From NCBI RefSeq assembly GCF_022370755.2, contig NZ_CP092364.2:6076001-6140000 (forward strand): a DNA stretch of 64,000 bases, written 5' to 3'. The notes under the pieces are model-generated. The model did no database searches, had not been told where the DNA came from, and was given only the letters and a program-made list of their open reading frames with translations. Both the position numbers and the translations under genes were made by a program. Below, one piece after another: positions 17,732-26,156 of the stretch (position 1 is the first letter of the stretch; every line of letters begins with the position of its first letter). The stretch comes from Mycolicibacterium goodii. GTDB taxonomy: Bacteria > Actinomycetota > Actinomycetes > Mycobacteriales > Mycobacteriaceae.

Positions 17732-17785
17732 GTTCGGCGGCACCTGGGTACATACCGCTGGGGACGCACCCCGACGGAAGGACCC

Positions 17786-18787
17786 ATGACAGCACCACGA
17801 TTGCAGCTCGACCAGCGCGATGTCGCCGAAGCCCAGCAGATCGTTGGTGCGGTGACGTCGGCGTTCTCGGCCAAGGTGGTGGGCCAGGACCACCTGCGTG
17901 AATCGATGCTCGTGGCGCTGCTGTCCGGTGGACACCTGCTGCTGGAAAGCGTGCCGGGCCTGGCCAAGACCACCGCGGCGCGGGTGATCGCCGAATCGAT
18001 CGACGGCAGCTTCCACCGCATCCAGTGCACGCCCGATCTGCTGCCCAGCGACATCATCGGCACCCAGGTGTACGAGGCCGCGACCCATTCGTTCACCACC
18101 CAACTGGGGCCCGTGCACGCCAACATCGTGCTGCTCGACGAGATCAACCGCTCGAGCGCGAAGACGCAGAGCGCGATGCTCGAGGCGATGGAGGAACGCC
18201 AGACCACGATCGCCGGCGTCGAGTACCCGATCCCGGAGCCGTTCCTCGTCATCGCAACGCAGAACCCGGTGGACCAGGAGGGCACATATCCGCTCTCGGA
18301 GGCCCAGACCGACAGGTTCATGCTCAAGGAGATCGTGCGCTACCCCTCGGTGGCCGACGAGGTCGAGATCATCGCGCGTATGGACGCCGGCCTGTACGAA
18401 CGCGGCAGGCACGCCGCGCCCGTGGTGGGTATCGACGACATCCGGCGTGTGCAGCGCATCGTCGAATCGGTCCATCTCGATCGCACCCTTGTCGAGTACG
18501 CCGGCCGGCTCGTCGGCGTGACACGCGAACCCGACAAGTACCTGCCCGCCAACCTTGCCCGTCTCATCGAGTACGGCGCGAGTCCCCGCGCCACAATCGC
18601 GTTGTGCCGGACCGCGCGGGCACTCGCGATCGTGCGCGGACGCGACCACGTCGTCCCCGACGACATCGCCAGGCTCGCCCACCGGGTGCTGCGACACCGC
18701 CTGATTCTCGGATTCGAGGCCGCCAGCGCCAGGATCACCCCGGACGTGGTGGTCGATGCCGTGCTCGCCGCGGTCCGAGTGCCGTGA
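17786..18787 (+). CDS. MoxR-family AAA+ ATPase
   Basis: A 333-aa AAA+ ATPase. Walker A is VPGLAKTT, Walker B VLLDEINR, sensor 1 IATQNPVDQEGTYPLSEAQ; the lid domain follows from about residue 220. MoxR proteins act as chaperones that insert cofactors or assemble complexes, usually with VWA-domain partners. ATG at 17786 has GGAAGGA 5 bp upstream. It heads a run of six genes with 4-17 bp overlaps or tiny gaps (MoxR, DUF58, three membrane/VWA proteins, TPR), the typical moxR-bat layout. Substrate unknown. Confidence 0.92.
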   Translation: MTAPRLQLDQRDVAEAQQIVGAVTSAFSAKVVGQDHLRESMLVALLSGGHLLLESVPGLAKTTAARVIAESIDGSFHRIQCTPDLLPSDIIGTQVYEAATHSFTTQLGPVHANIVLLDEINRSSAKTQSAMLEAMEERQTTIAGVEYPIPEPFLVIATQNPVDQEGTYPLSEAQTDRFMLKEIVRYPSVADEVEIIARMDAGLYERGRHAAPVVGIDDIRRVQRIVESVHLDRTLVEYAGRLVGVTREPDKYLPANLARLIEYGASPRATIALCRTARALAIVRGRDHVVPDDIARLAHRVLRHRLILGFEAASARITPDVVVDAVLAAVRVP

Positions 18788-18797
18788 AGGGAGCACG

Positions 18798-19658
18798 GTG
18801 GGCAGACATCTCGACGCCGCGAAGGCGCATTTCGGTCGCGACGCCAGTGGACTCCTCGAAGGCGGCCGTTACTCGCTGGTCCACACCCGCAGTCTCGAAT
18901 TCGACGAACTGCGGCCCTATGTACCCGGCGACGACGTCCGCGACATCGACTGGAAGGCCACGGCCAGGTCCGGGCACACCCTGATCAAGCGCTTCGTCTC
19001 GGAGAAGCACCACAAAATCCTCGTGGTGGCCGACGGCGGTCGCAACATGTCGGCGATGGCGCCGTCGACCGAACTGAAAAGGGATGTGGCACTGAACCTC
19101 ATCGGGGCGATCGGCCTCATCACGTTGCCGCGTTCCGACGAGATCGGCATGGTGGTGGGCGATCGCCGCGGCTGTGTGGACATCCGGCTGCGGCGCGGCG
19201 AAACCCACATCGAGAGCATGCTGCACCGGTTCCACCACCACGCGATCACCGAACCGGGGCCCAGTGACATTGCGGTACAACTCGAATGGGTCGCGCGTCA
19301 CCACCGGCACCGGCTTCTGGTGTTCGTGGTGGCCGACGAGCCCGAGGTCACCGATCGCCTCGATGCGGTGTTGCGGTCTTTGACCGCCCGCCACGATGTG
19401 CTGTGGCCCATGATCGCCGATATGCCCGCACTCGGCACCGGGGAACAACGCGGCTACGAGGTCACCGACGGCCGGCTCATCGCCGACGGTCTCGGGCCGG
19501 GCGTCCTGAGCGCGTATCGACACGCCGAGGAGCAACGGCGACAACGTCTTTCGGAGTTTCTCACCGGTCAGCGCATACCGCACACCAGGGTCGGCGGAAG
19601 TGCGCGCATCCGAACGGCTCTCACCGCGATGACCGGGGTGTACGCGCGTGCCGGATGA
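18798..19658 (+). CDS. DUF58 domain protein (VWA-like)
   Basis: A 286-aa protein with the DUF58 hallmark RPYVPGDDVRDIDWKATAR near residue 40, followed by a VWA-like fold (ILVVADGGRNM takes the place of the DxSxS MIDAS). It is the constant partner of MoxR ATPases and has no clear signal peptide. GTG at 18798 has AAGGGAG 5 bp upstream. It overlaps the next gene by 11 bp. Expected to bind MoxR or the maturing client at the membrane face. Confidence 0.88.
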   Translation: MGRHLDAAKAHFGRDASGLLEGGRYSLVHTRSLEFDELRPYVPGDDVRDIDWKATARSGHTLIKRFVSEKHHKILVVADGGRNMSAMAPSTELKRDVALNLIGAIGLITLPRSDEIGMVVGDRRGCVDIRLRRGETHIESMLHRFHHHAITEPGPSDIAVQLEWVARHHRHRLLVFVVADEPEVTDRLDAVLRSLTARHDVLWPMIADMPALGTGEQRGYEVTDGRLIADGLGPGVLSAYRHAEEQRRQRLSEFLTGQRIPHTRVGGSARIRTALTAMTGVYARAG

Positions 19659-20112
19659 CCTCTTGAGCCACCTGATCGGACCCACACCCTATTCGGCACT
19701 GTGGTTGTGGGTCGCGGTCGCGCTGACGGTCGCCCTGATCGGTTGGTACGTATGTGTTTTCGTGTTCACGAAACCGGGTCGGCAGGTGCCGGGGCTGACC
19801 GCTGCGCGCACCGAGCTCGCCAAGCGCAGGTCGGTGCGTGCCGTACGCGGTATCGGCACGCGGTTTCGCCAAGGCGAACTCACCGCCGCGCAGGCCGCCG
19901 CGGAACTGAGCCGCGAGGTGCGCGAGTTCCTGCACGCCGTGACCGGCCTGCGTGCTCAGTACATGCAGGTCGGCGACATCGCCGACGGTGAACTTGCACC
20001 CGCCGCGCCGCTGCTGTCGGACCTGACGGATCTCCAGTTCAACCGGCACACCGCGGTCGACGCCGATGTCGCCGGCCGCGCCGCCGAGGAGTTGATCCGG
20101 ACATGGACCTGA
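19648..20112 (+). CDS. Single-span membrane protein of the MoxR cluster
   Basis: A 154-aa protein with one membrane helix at about residues 18-42 (LWLWVAVALTVALIGWYVCV) and a helical cytosolic domain (FRQGELTAAQAAAELSREVR). Proteins of this sort sit between DUF58 and VWA genes in moxR/bat clusters and are counted as their membrane partners. GTG at 19648 begins inside the DUF58 gene, and its end overlaps the next ATG by 10 bp, so translation is coupled. Confidence 0.8.
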   Translation: MPDDLLSHLIGPTPYSALWLWVAVALTVALIGWYVCVFVFTKPGRQVPGLTAARTELAKRRSVRAVRGIGTRFRQGELTAAQAAAELSREVREFLHAVTGLRAQYMQVGDIADGELAPAAPLLSDLTDLQFNRHTAVDADVAGRAAEELIRTWT

Positions 20113-21050
20113 TCTGGTGGCCGGTCGCGATCGCGGCCTGTGTGGCGCTCGCGGCCTGTGTCCTGGCAGCGCTGCTGTGGCCCCGCGCGGAACGGCTCGG
20201 GGACCTGCGTCCGCTGGCCAACACCGCGCGCCTGACCCGGTTACCGGAGTACGTACGGGCGGTCCGGATGCGCGTGCTGATCGCCTGCGCAACAGCCGTG
20301 TTGCTCGTGGTGACCTTCATCGCGGCGGTCGCGGCCGCCGCGCGGCCGACCGGCCTGCCGTCGGCCACGCAGAACTCTCCGGCCGCCCAACCCGAGGACA
20401 TCATGGTGTGCATCGGCGCGCCGCTCGACGATCCCGCGGTAGCCACCACGCTGCGCTGGTTCGCGGGCCGCATACCGGCATTCGGCACCGAACGCATCGG
20501 ACTGACCTCCGGTAACCGCCGCGTCGTCCCGCTCACACGCGACTATCAGTACGCGGCGGCACAATTCGGCGAGTACGCGAGCGACGAGGGTGACGGTGCA
20601 CCGTTCGTATCGCCGGTGTCATACGTCGACTACGCCCGCAACGTCGAGGACCTCTTGGCGCTGTGTCTCACCGGCTTCCCGCGCTTCGACGAGCCGGCGC
20701 CGCAGCGGCGGTCGCTGATCTACGTCGGTCCGCAACCGACCACCGAGGCCGGTCAGCTCTTCACCGCAGACCGGGTCGGCGAGATGGCGCGGACGGCGGG
20801 TGTGCAAATCAATGTCATCACAGGCTCCGAGGGTGCGCTCGAGCGGCTCGCCGTGGGCACCGGCGGCCGGTCGTATCGCGCCGACGCCAACGTCGTCTCG
20901 GCGCTCACCGACATCCGGCAGCACCCGCCCGAGGCGAACGCCGAGGGACAGACTCAGGTGCGGTCCTCTGAAACTCCCGACATACCACTGATGGTGGGGC
21001 TGTGCGCGGTGCTCGCGCTGTCGGTGCTCGGCTTCCGGAGAGTCGCATGA
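20103..21050 (+). CDS. VWA-like membrane protein of the MoxR cluster
   Basis: A 315-aa membrane protein: an N-terminal helix (WPVAIAACVALAACVLAALL), a second near residue 60-80, a soluble domain with a VWA-like fold, and a C-terminal helix (LMVGLCAVLALSVLGF). In the position of the MIDAS it reads IMVCIGAPLDDP, lacking DxSxS, so metal binding is doubtful. It corresponds by position to BatA-like proteins. ATG at 20103 overlaps the previous gene; its TGA overlaps the next ATG by 4 bp. Confidence 0.78.
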   Translation: MDLIWWPVAIAACVALAACVLAALLWPRAERLGDLRPLANTARLTRLPEYVRAVRMRVLIACATAVLLVVTFIAAVAAAARPTGLPSATQNSPAAQPEDIMVCIGAPLDDPAVATTLRWFAGRIPAFGTERIGLTSGNRRVVPLTRDYQYAAAQFGEYASDEGDGAPFVSPVSYVDYARNVEDLLALCLTGFPRFDEPAPQRRSLIYVGPQPTTEAGQLFTADRVGEMARTAGVQINVITGSEGALERLAVGTGGRSYRADANVVSALTDIRQHPPEANAEGQTQVRSSETPDIPLMVGLCAVLALSVLGFRRVA

Positions 21051-21919
21051 GTGTGCATCCCGTCGTTCCGGTTCTCGTGCTCGCCGTGGCTGCCGCCGGG
21101 GTGCTCGCGGTGCGGATCGCGATGTTGCGTCACGTGCGTGGACGCGCCGCCCGCCTGCGGTGGGGAGGCATCACCGCGGCAGCCCTCCTACTTGTGATCG
21201 CGGCGCTGCGTCCGACGTTCGGTGACGCCGACCAGGAGGCCGTGCGCGCCGCCGGTGACCGTGAGCCCAACGTGTTCGTTCTCGTCGACCGGTCTCCCGG
21301 CATGGGCCCCCACATCGCCGCCGCCCGCGCCGACATCGCGGAGTTGATCGGCCGCCATCCGGATGCGCGGTTCGCGGTCATCGGGTTCACGTCGCGTCCG
21401 ACGCTGACGTGGCCCCTGTCCGCCGACACCTGGAGCCTGCGCCCCGTGGTCGCAGGGCTCGACATCGACGCCGCGGCCGACCCTGCGCAACAGAATGTGG
21501 GGGCGGCGGGCAACGTGTTGCGCTATCAGCTCATCAGTGCGCAACAGCAGTTCCCGCGCGCGGCCAACCTCGTGTACTACCTCGGTGCCGGGGCCGTCGA
21601 TTCCCAAGCGCCGCAGCGCGAGTTCGAGCTGCCCGAGGGCGCGGTCGACGGTGGTGCGGTGCTCGGCTACGACGGCGCCGAGCGGTTGCGCGCGGTGGCC
21701 GATCAGATCGGGGTGCCGTACGTCAGCCGTACGGCGCCGCTGGGTGAGGTGCTGCCCGACGACACGAGCACGGCCGCCACGAGCACCCCGGCGATCGGAG
21801 CCGGACGGGTCGAGATCTACTGGGCACCGGCCGGTGTCGCCGCACTCCTGGTGCTCATCGAGCTCTACCTGGTGCTGCGGGAGTTGCGGCGCAACACCGA
21901 GACGGTGGTGCCGTCATGA
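21047..21919 (+). CDS. VWA-domain membrane protein (BatB-like)
   Basis: A 290-aa protein with two N-terminal helices, an extracytoplasmic or cytosolic VWA domain, and a final helix (APAGVAALLVLIELYLV). The MIDAS position reads VFVLVDRSPGMG: Asp and the first Ser are present but the second Ser is Gly. The gene order and coupling mark it as the BatB-type partner of MoxR. It overlaps neighbours by 4 bp on both sides. Confidence 0.82.
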   Translation: MSVHPVVPVLVLAVAAAGVLAVRIAMLRHVRGRAARLRWGGITAAALLLVIAALRPTFGDADQEAVRAAGDREPNVFVLVDRSPGMGPHIAAARADIAELIGRHPDARFAVIGFTSRPTLTWPLSADTWSLRPVVAGLDIDAAADPAQQNVGAAGNVLRYQLISAQQQFPRAANLVYYLGAGAVDSQAPQREFELPEGAVDGGAVLGYDGAERLRAVADQIGVPYVSRTAPLGEVLPDDTSTAATSTPAIGAGRVEIYWAPAGVAALLVLIELYLVLRELRRNTETVVPS

Positions 21920-22620
21920 CGGTCGGCCAGAACCGGAGTCGGCGTGCCCGCCTGCTGGTCTACTCTGCACCCGTCGCGGTCGTGACGGTCCTGATCATCG
22001 TGAAGCTGCTGTCGCTCGTGGTGGCCGGCCGATCGGTGGCGTCGGACTACGCCGACCGGGACGCCGGCGCGATGGCCGGTGACATCGCGGTGCTGCGCCT
22101 GTTCAACGTCGTCGAACCCGCCAAGGTCCATGTCGCCGACGGTGCCCGCGCGGTGCTGGAGAACCGGCTCACCGACGCCGAACGCCAGTACAGCGAGGCA
22201 CTGACCCACACCGATGCCGCGGATTCATGTCCCGTCCGTGTGGATCTGGAACTGGTCCGGGAGACACTCGGGGATCGGGCCGCGTCCCGGTTCGACACCC
22301 CGGCGGCCATCGAGTTCTACGAGGCGGCGCGCGATGTCGTCACGCGGGCGCCCCAGGGTTGTTTCACCGGCAACGACGACACCGACCCACACCGCCGGGC
22401 CCTCCGAGAGGAGGCGGCCGCCCGGTTGGACGACAAGCTCGCCGCGATGCGTACCGCGGCGCCGCCACCGCCGCCCCCACCTCCGGCGGCGGCCCCCGTC
22501 CCATCCTCGCCCGGCGCGGATGGCGCGCCGCCGGACGTCGACACCCGAAACCGGCTCAACCCCGGGTCCGGGGATCCGCTGGAGCGGCTGCAGCAGATCC
22601 TGCGCGACGCCGCGGGGTGA
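21916..22620 (+). CDS. Membrane-anchored TPR-like protein (BatC/E-like), last gene of MoxR cluster
   Basis: A 234-aa protein: basic N-terminus, one helix at about 15-40 (APVAVVTVLIIVKLLSLVV), a helical TPR-like domain (LENRLTDAERQYSEAL and AAIEFYEAARDVV), and a proline-rich tail (eight consecutive prolines) ending in a short helix. In bat operons TPR proteins complete the set. ATG at 21916 overlaps the VWA gene by 4 bp; the next gene is a TetR with its own promoter region. Confidence 0.8.
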   Translation: MTVGQNRSRRARLLVYSAPVAVVTVLIIVKLLSLVVAGRSVASDYADRDAGAMAGDIAVLRLFNVVEPAKVHVADGARAVLENRLTDAERQYSEALTHTDAADSCPVRVDLELVRETLGDRAASRFDTPAAIEFYEAARDVVTRAPQGCFTGNDDTDPHRRALREEAAARLDDKLAAMRTAAPPPPPPPPAAAPVPSSPGADGAPPDVDTRNRLNPGSGDPLERLQQILRDAAG

Positions 22621-22671
22621 CCCGGTTCGGATAGGGTCCACGTCGGACGGATCTCGGTGCGAAGGATGGGC

Positions 22672-23271
22672 ATGGCAGGGGCAGACGGGCTGACGGGCCG
22701 CGAGGCCAAGCGCCTGCAGACTCGTGAGCGATTGCTGGGCGCGGCGATCGCCGAGTTCAAACGTGCGGGCATGGCCGATGCCGACGTGGGCGCGATCGTC
22801 GCCGCGGCCGGGGTGGCACACGGCACCTTCTTCTTTCACTTCCCCACCAAGGAACACGTGCTGCTGGAATTGGAGCAGCGCGAGGAAGAGCGCATCGCCA
22901 AGCAGTTCGCCCAGTTCCTCAAGAAGCCGCACGATCTGGAGTCTGCGCTGCGCGAATCCATGCGGCTCGTCATCGGCCTCGAGCGCCGCCTCGGTGACCT
23001 GCTGTTCAAAGACTTTCTGGCGCTGCACTTCTCGCAGACCCGACCTCGTGTCGACGAAGACATGGAGCACCCCGTGATCGCCAAGGTGGCCGACGAGATC
23101 ACCGCGGCCCAGCAGCGTGGTGACGTCGCTGCCGACGTGAACCCGGTGAACAGCGCGGTGTTCTTTCTGCTGGGTTTCTACGCCCTGCTGGTCACCACCA
23201 ACGACTGGCCCACGCGCGACGAACTGCTCGACGACTATGTGCGTCGCACCCTGCGCAGCATGCAGCCCTAG
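22672..23271 (+). CDS. TetR-family transcriptional regulator
   Basis: A 199-aa TetR regulator: HTH at about 10-55 (TRERLLGAAIAEFKRAGMAD and GVAHGTFFFHFPTKEHVLLE), then an all-helical ligand domain. ATG at 22672 has AAGG 7 bp upstream; ATG at 22666 or GTG at 22657 are alternatives. It overlaps the convergent PadR gene by 4 bp. Its regulated gene is not evident; the nearest same-strand genes belong to the MoxR cluster upstream. Confidence 0.85.
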   Translation: MAGADGLTGREAKRLQTRERLLGAAIAEFKRAGMADADVGAIVAAAGVAHGTFFFHFPTKEHVLLELEQREEERIAKQFAQFLKKPHDLESALRESMRLVIGLERRLGDLLFKDFLALHFSQTRPRVDEDMEHPVIAKVADEITAAQQRGDVAADVNPVNSAVFFLLGFYALLVTTNDWPTRDELLDDYVRRTLRSMQP

Positions 23272-23828
23272 CCCACATCGGTGCGGCGCCGGAGCATCTG
23301 CAGCGCATGCTCGGCCCATCGCACGTTCTCCTGCTCGAACGAGATGCCGCGCAGGAGCGTCAGATACGGGCCGATGCGGTCGGTGCCGGCGACGTACTCG
23401 TCCTCGCTGCGGCCGGCCAGCAGGCGGATCCGCATGCGCTCGTACCGCGCGAGTTTCGCGGTGGCCCAGCGCAGTTGCCCGGCGACCGATTCGGCGACCG
23501 CCGCCATGTCACCGGCGTCGGCGGCGTTGACCTTGATGAGCAGTTCGTCGCGGATGGTCGAGGGTCGGGGCGCCTTGGCGGTGAACTCGCGCAGCGCCGC
23601 GCGTCCGGCGTCGGTGAGCGAGTACATGCGCTTGTTGGGGCGGCGCTCCTGTTGCACCACGCGGGCCTCGATCAGGCCGTCGGCGGCGAGCCGCTCGAGT
23701 TCGCGGTAGAGCTGTTGCGGTGTGGCCGTCCAGAAGTTGGCCACCGACGCATCGAAGCTCTTCGCCAGGTCGTAGCCGGAGGACTCGCCCTCCAGGAGTG
23801 CGGCCAGCACCGCGTCGCGTAGCGCCAC
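23268..23828 (-). CDS. PadR-family transcriptional regulator
   Basis: A 186-aa PadR regulator with the winged-helix N-terminus (ALRDAVLAALLEGESSGYDL, ELERLAADGLIEARVVQQ, RRPNKRMYSLTDAGRAAL) and the C-terminal PadR dimerisation helices. GTG at 23828 follows TAGGGT by 6 nt, a leaderless arrangement, and gives the common family start ALRDAVL; a GTG two codons earlier is the alternative. It is divergent from the SnoaL/LLM operon across a 140-bp region holding repeated AAGTGA boxes, its likely operators. Confidence 0.87.
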   Translation of the reverse strand: MALRDAVLAALLEGESSGYDLAKSFDASVANFWTATPQQLYRELERLAADGLIEARVVQQERRPNKRMYSLTDAGRAALREFTAKAPRPSTIRDELLIKVNAADAGDMAAVAESVAGQLRWATAKLARYERMRIRLLAGRSEDEYVAGTDRIGPYLTLLRGISFEQENVRWAEHALQMLRRRTDVG

Positions 23829-23866
23829 GGCCACACCCTACGGGCCGGGCGCCCGAAGCGGTAGAG

Positions 23867-23953
23867 AAGTGAATACTCAACAAAGTGATTAGTCCCACAT
23901 AGACATCGGCAGGTCAGCTGCCTAGCGTCAGGCACACCTGCTCAACAAAGTGA
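23867..23953. promoter_or_regulatory. Repeated boxes between padR and the LLM-oxidoreductase operon
   Basis: The 13-mer CTCAACAAAGTGA occurs twice as a direct repeat (23876-23888 and 23941-23953, 65 bp apart), and the shorter AAGTGA also occurs at 23867-23872. The first copy also forms a small dyad, ACT-CAACAA-AGT. The region is AT-richer than its flanks. Position between the divergent PadR and SnoaL genes makes it a candidate PadR operator, autoregulating padR and controlling the operon. Confidence 0.5.
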
Positions 23954-23970
23954 CCATTCAGGGGGTCGGG

Positions 23971-24366
23971 ATGCACCCGTTCCGTCAAGCCGTCGAGGCC
24001 CGAGATGAGACCGCGATGATCGCGCTACTGGCCGACGACGTGGTGTTCACAAGTCCCGTCGCGTACAAGCCCTACCCGGGCAAGGCCATCACGGCCGCGA
24101 TCCTGCGCGGCGTGATGCGCGTGTTCGAGGACTTCCGGTACGTGCGCGAGATCGGCGATCCCGATGGCCGCGACCACGCGTTGATCTTCGAGGCCAAGGT
24201 CGACGGCAAGACCGTCAACGGCTGCGACTTCATCCGCACGAACGAGTCCGGTCTCATCGACGACTTCATGGTCATGGTGCGTCCGCTGTCCGGTGCCCAG
24301 GCGCTCGCCGCGGCGATGGGCGCGCAGTTCGACCGGATCCAGCACGAAGCCCTCGGGGAGGCATGA
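23971..24366 (+). CDS. SnoaL-like (NTF2-fold) protein
   Basis: A 131-aa NTF2-fold protein starting MHPFRQAVEARDETAMIALL and containing DDVVFTSPVAYKPYPGKAI, a typical SnoaL-like polyketide-cyclase-family beginning. GTG at 23950 is an earlier option, but ATG at 23971 has AGGGGGT upstream. Its TGA overlaps the ATG of the LLM oxidoreductase, so the two are co-translated. It may bind the oxidoreductase substrate or isomerise its product; this is inference from the pairing. Confidence 0.78.
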   Translation: MHPFRQAVEARDETAMIALLADDVVFTSPVAYKPYPGKAITAAILRGVMRVFEDFRYVREIGDPDGRDHALIFEAKVDGKTVNGCDFIRTNESGLIDDFMVMVRPLSGAQALAAAMGAQFDRIQHEALGEA

Positions 24367-25406
24367 GCATGAAAATCGGCCTGTCCATCAACTACGCCGG
24401 TGGATTCAAGGACGTTGCCGCAGAGGTCGCCGACCTCGAGCGTGCCGGTCTCGACATCGTCTTCGTACCCGAGGCGTACTCGTTCGACGCCGTGAGCGGA
24501 CTCGGATATCTCGCGGCCCGCACCGAACGTGTGCAGCTGGCGTCGGGCATCCTCCAGCTCTACACGCGCACACCGACTTTGACCGCGATGACCGCGGCAG
24601 GGCTCGACTACGTCTCCGATGGCCGCTTCATCCTCGGGCTCGGCGCGTCGGGGCCGCAGGTGATCGAGGGATTTCACGGTGTGCGTTACGACGCTCCGAT
24701 CGCACGGACGCGTGAGGTCGTGGAGATCTGCCGGCAGGTGTGGCGGCGTGAGCGCCTGCAGTACGACGGGAAGCACTACACCGTGCCTCTGCCCGCCGAT
24801 CGGGGCACGGGCCTGGGTAAGGCGCTCAAACTCATCAATCAGCCGGTCCGAGAACGTATCCCGGTGCTGCTGGCCGCACTGGGCCCCAAGAACGTCGAAC
24901 TGGCCGCCGAGATCGCCGAAGGCTGGCAGCCCATCTTCTTCCTGCCCGAGAAGGCCGCCGAGGTCTGGGGTGGCGCACTGGAAGCCGGCAAGGCCAAACG
25001 TGATCCGGCCCTCGGCGAGCTCGACGTCTACGCCGGGCCGGTTCTGGCCATCGGCGACAACGTCGAACCGTTGCGGGAGTTCGTCAAACCGCACCTCGCG
25101 CTGTACATCGGCGGTATGGGCGCCAAGGGCAAGAACTTCTACCACTCCCTGGCCACGAGTTACGGATACGGGGCCGAGGCCGACCGCATCCAGGAGTTGT
25201 ACCTGGCGGGTGAGAAAGAGGCGGCCGCCAAGGCCGTGCCCGACGATCTGGTCCGCGATGTGAACCTCATCGGCAGCGCGGCATTCGTCAAAGAGCGGAT
25301 CGCGGCCTACCGGGAGGCCGGTGTCACCACTCTCAACGTCGTGCCGATCGGGGAGACCGCCGCCGACCGGGTGCGACTGATCGAGCAACTGCGCAACCTC
25401 GTCTAG
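24363..25406 (+). CDS. LLM-class F420-dependent oxidoreductase
   Basis: A 347-aa luciferase-like (LLM) TIM-barrel flavin/F420 oxidoreductase: MKIGLSINYAGGF, VFVPEAYSFDAVSGLGYLAA, DYVSDGRFILGLGASGPQV. This subgroup, abundant in mycobacteria, usually uses reduced F420; the substrate here is unknown. It is translationally coupled to the SnoaL-like gene and probably controlled by the divergent PadR. Length is normal. Followed by 160 bp without a gene. Confidence 0.88.
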   Translation: MSMKIGLSINYAGGFKDVAAEVADLERAGLDIVFVPEAYSFDAVSGLGYLAARTERVQLASGILQLYTRTPTLTAMTAAGLDYVSDGRFILGLGASGPQVIEGFHGVRYDAPIARTREVVEICRQVWRRERLQYDGKHYTVPLPADRGTGLGKALKLINQPVRERIPVLLAALGPKNVELAAEIAEGWQPIFFLPEKAAEVWGGALEAGKAKRDPALGELDVYAGPVLAIGDNVEPLREFVKPHLALYIGGMGAKGKNFYHSLATSYGYGAEADRIQELYLAGEKEAAAKAVPDDLVRDVNLIGSAAFVKERIAAYREAGVTTLNVVPIGETAADRVRLIEQLRNLV

Positions 25407-25568
25407 TGCTCGGAAGGCCCGCCAGGCCGACCAGCTGTCACGGCAGCCGACCGGTTGACCGCCATGCCCGCGGCAAGCTGACGAGTTGGTCTCAGCCGCC
25501 TAACGATTCGGCGGCGCCACGGCGCTGACGGGTCCGTCAGCAGCAAAGCGGTGGTTGAGTGGTGATCG

Positions 25569-26081
25569 ATGTTCGCCAAGGGTTTTTCGCTTTGCATCCA
25601 CACCGTCGCCGCGGCGACGGTGATCGCAGTGCCCGCTCTCGCCGCGCCACCCGCGACGGCGGCTCCCGCGAGCGACGGGCAAGGGTACGTGGACTCCACA
25701 GCGCGTTGCCCCAGCACCGACGCCACGGTGCTTTTCGGCAGCACCGACCTGTCCCGGATCGCGATCTGCGAGGTGTCGGGCGGCACGTACGAGTACCGGG
25801 GCGTCCGACTGCGTGACGGCGCCAAGCTGATCATCCCCGCGACACGTTCGGACGACGGCGCCTTCCTGGCCGAGAACGCCGGTGTCGAGTATCTGGTGAC
25901 CGCGAAGTCGTTGGTCGTGAGCACCGGTGAGAACGTGATCCGGGAAGAAGAGATGGTCGACTTCCACGGTCCCGACTCCGGGTCCGCCGCGAGCGCACCG
26001 AAATCGACGACACCGACCACGCCGTTGCCGCCCCCGCTGCCCGCCGAAGTCGGCGGCAGCGCCGCCGAGTCGACCGGTTAG
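25569..26081 (+). CDS. Secreted hypothetical protein
   Basis: A 170-aa protein with a Sec signal peptide (MFAKGFSLCIHTVAAATVIA ... ATAAP, cleavage near residue 32). The mature part has a compact beta-rich domain of about 95 residues with two cysteines (TARCPSTD and IAICEVSGG), likely a disulfide, and a Ser/Thr/Pro-rich tail with a run of prolines, suited to the cell wall. No known family was recognised. ATG at 25569 lacks a strong ribosome-binding site. Confidence 0.75.
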   Translation: MFAKGFSLCIHTVAAATVIAVPALAAPPATAAPASDGQGYVDSTARCPSTDATVLFGSTDLSRIAICEVSGGTYEYRGVRLRDGAKLIIPATRSDDGAFLAENAGVEYLVTAKSLVVSTGENVIREEEMVDFHGPDSGSAASAPKSTTPTTPLPPPLPAEVGGSAAESTG

Positions 26082-26156
26082 GCTATGCCGCTGCTCACGC
26101 GAACCTCCGTCAAGGCCGCAAGCCGCTGATGGCATGAGCGTCGGTGCGTGGCCGGG

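Noticed and set aside
22225..23319. A 364-codon minus-strand frame across the TPR-like and TetR genes
   Set aside because: Antisense to two real genes; Gly/Arg-rich without motif.
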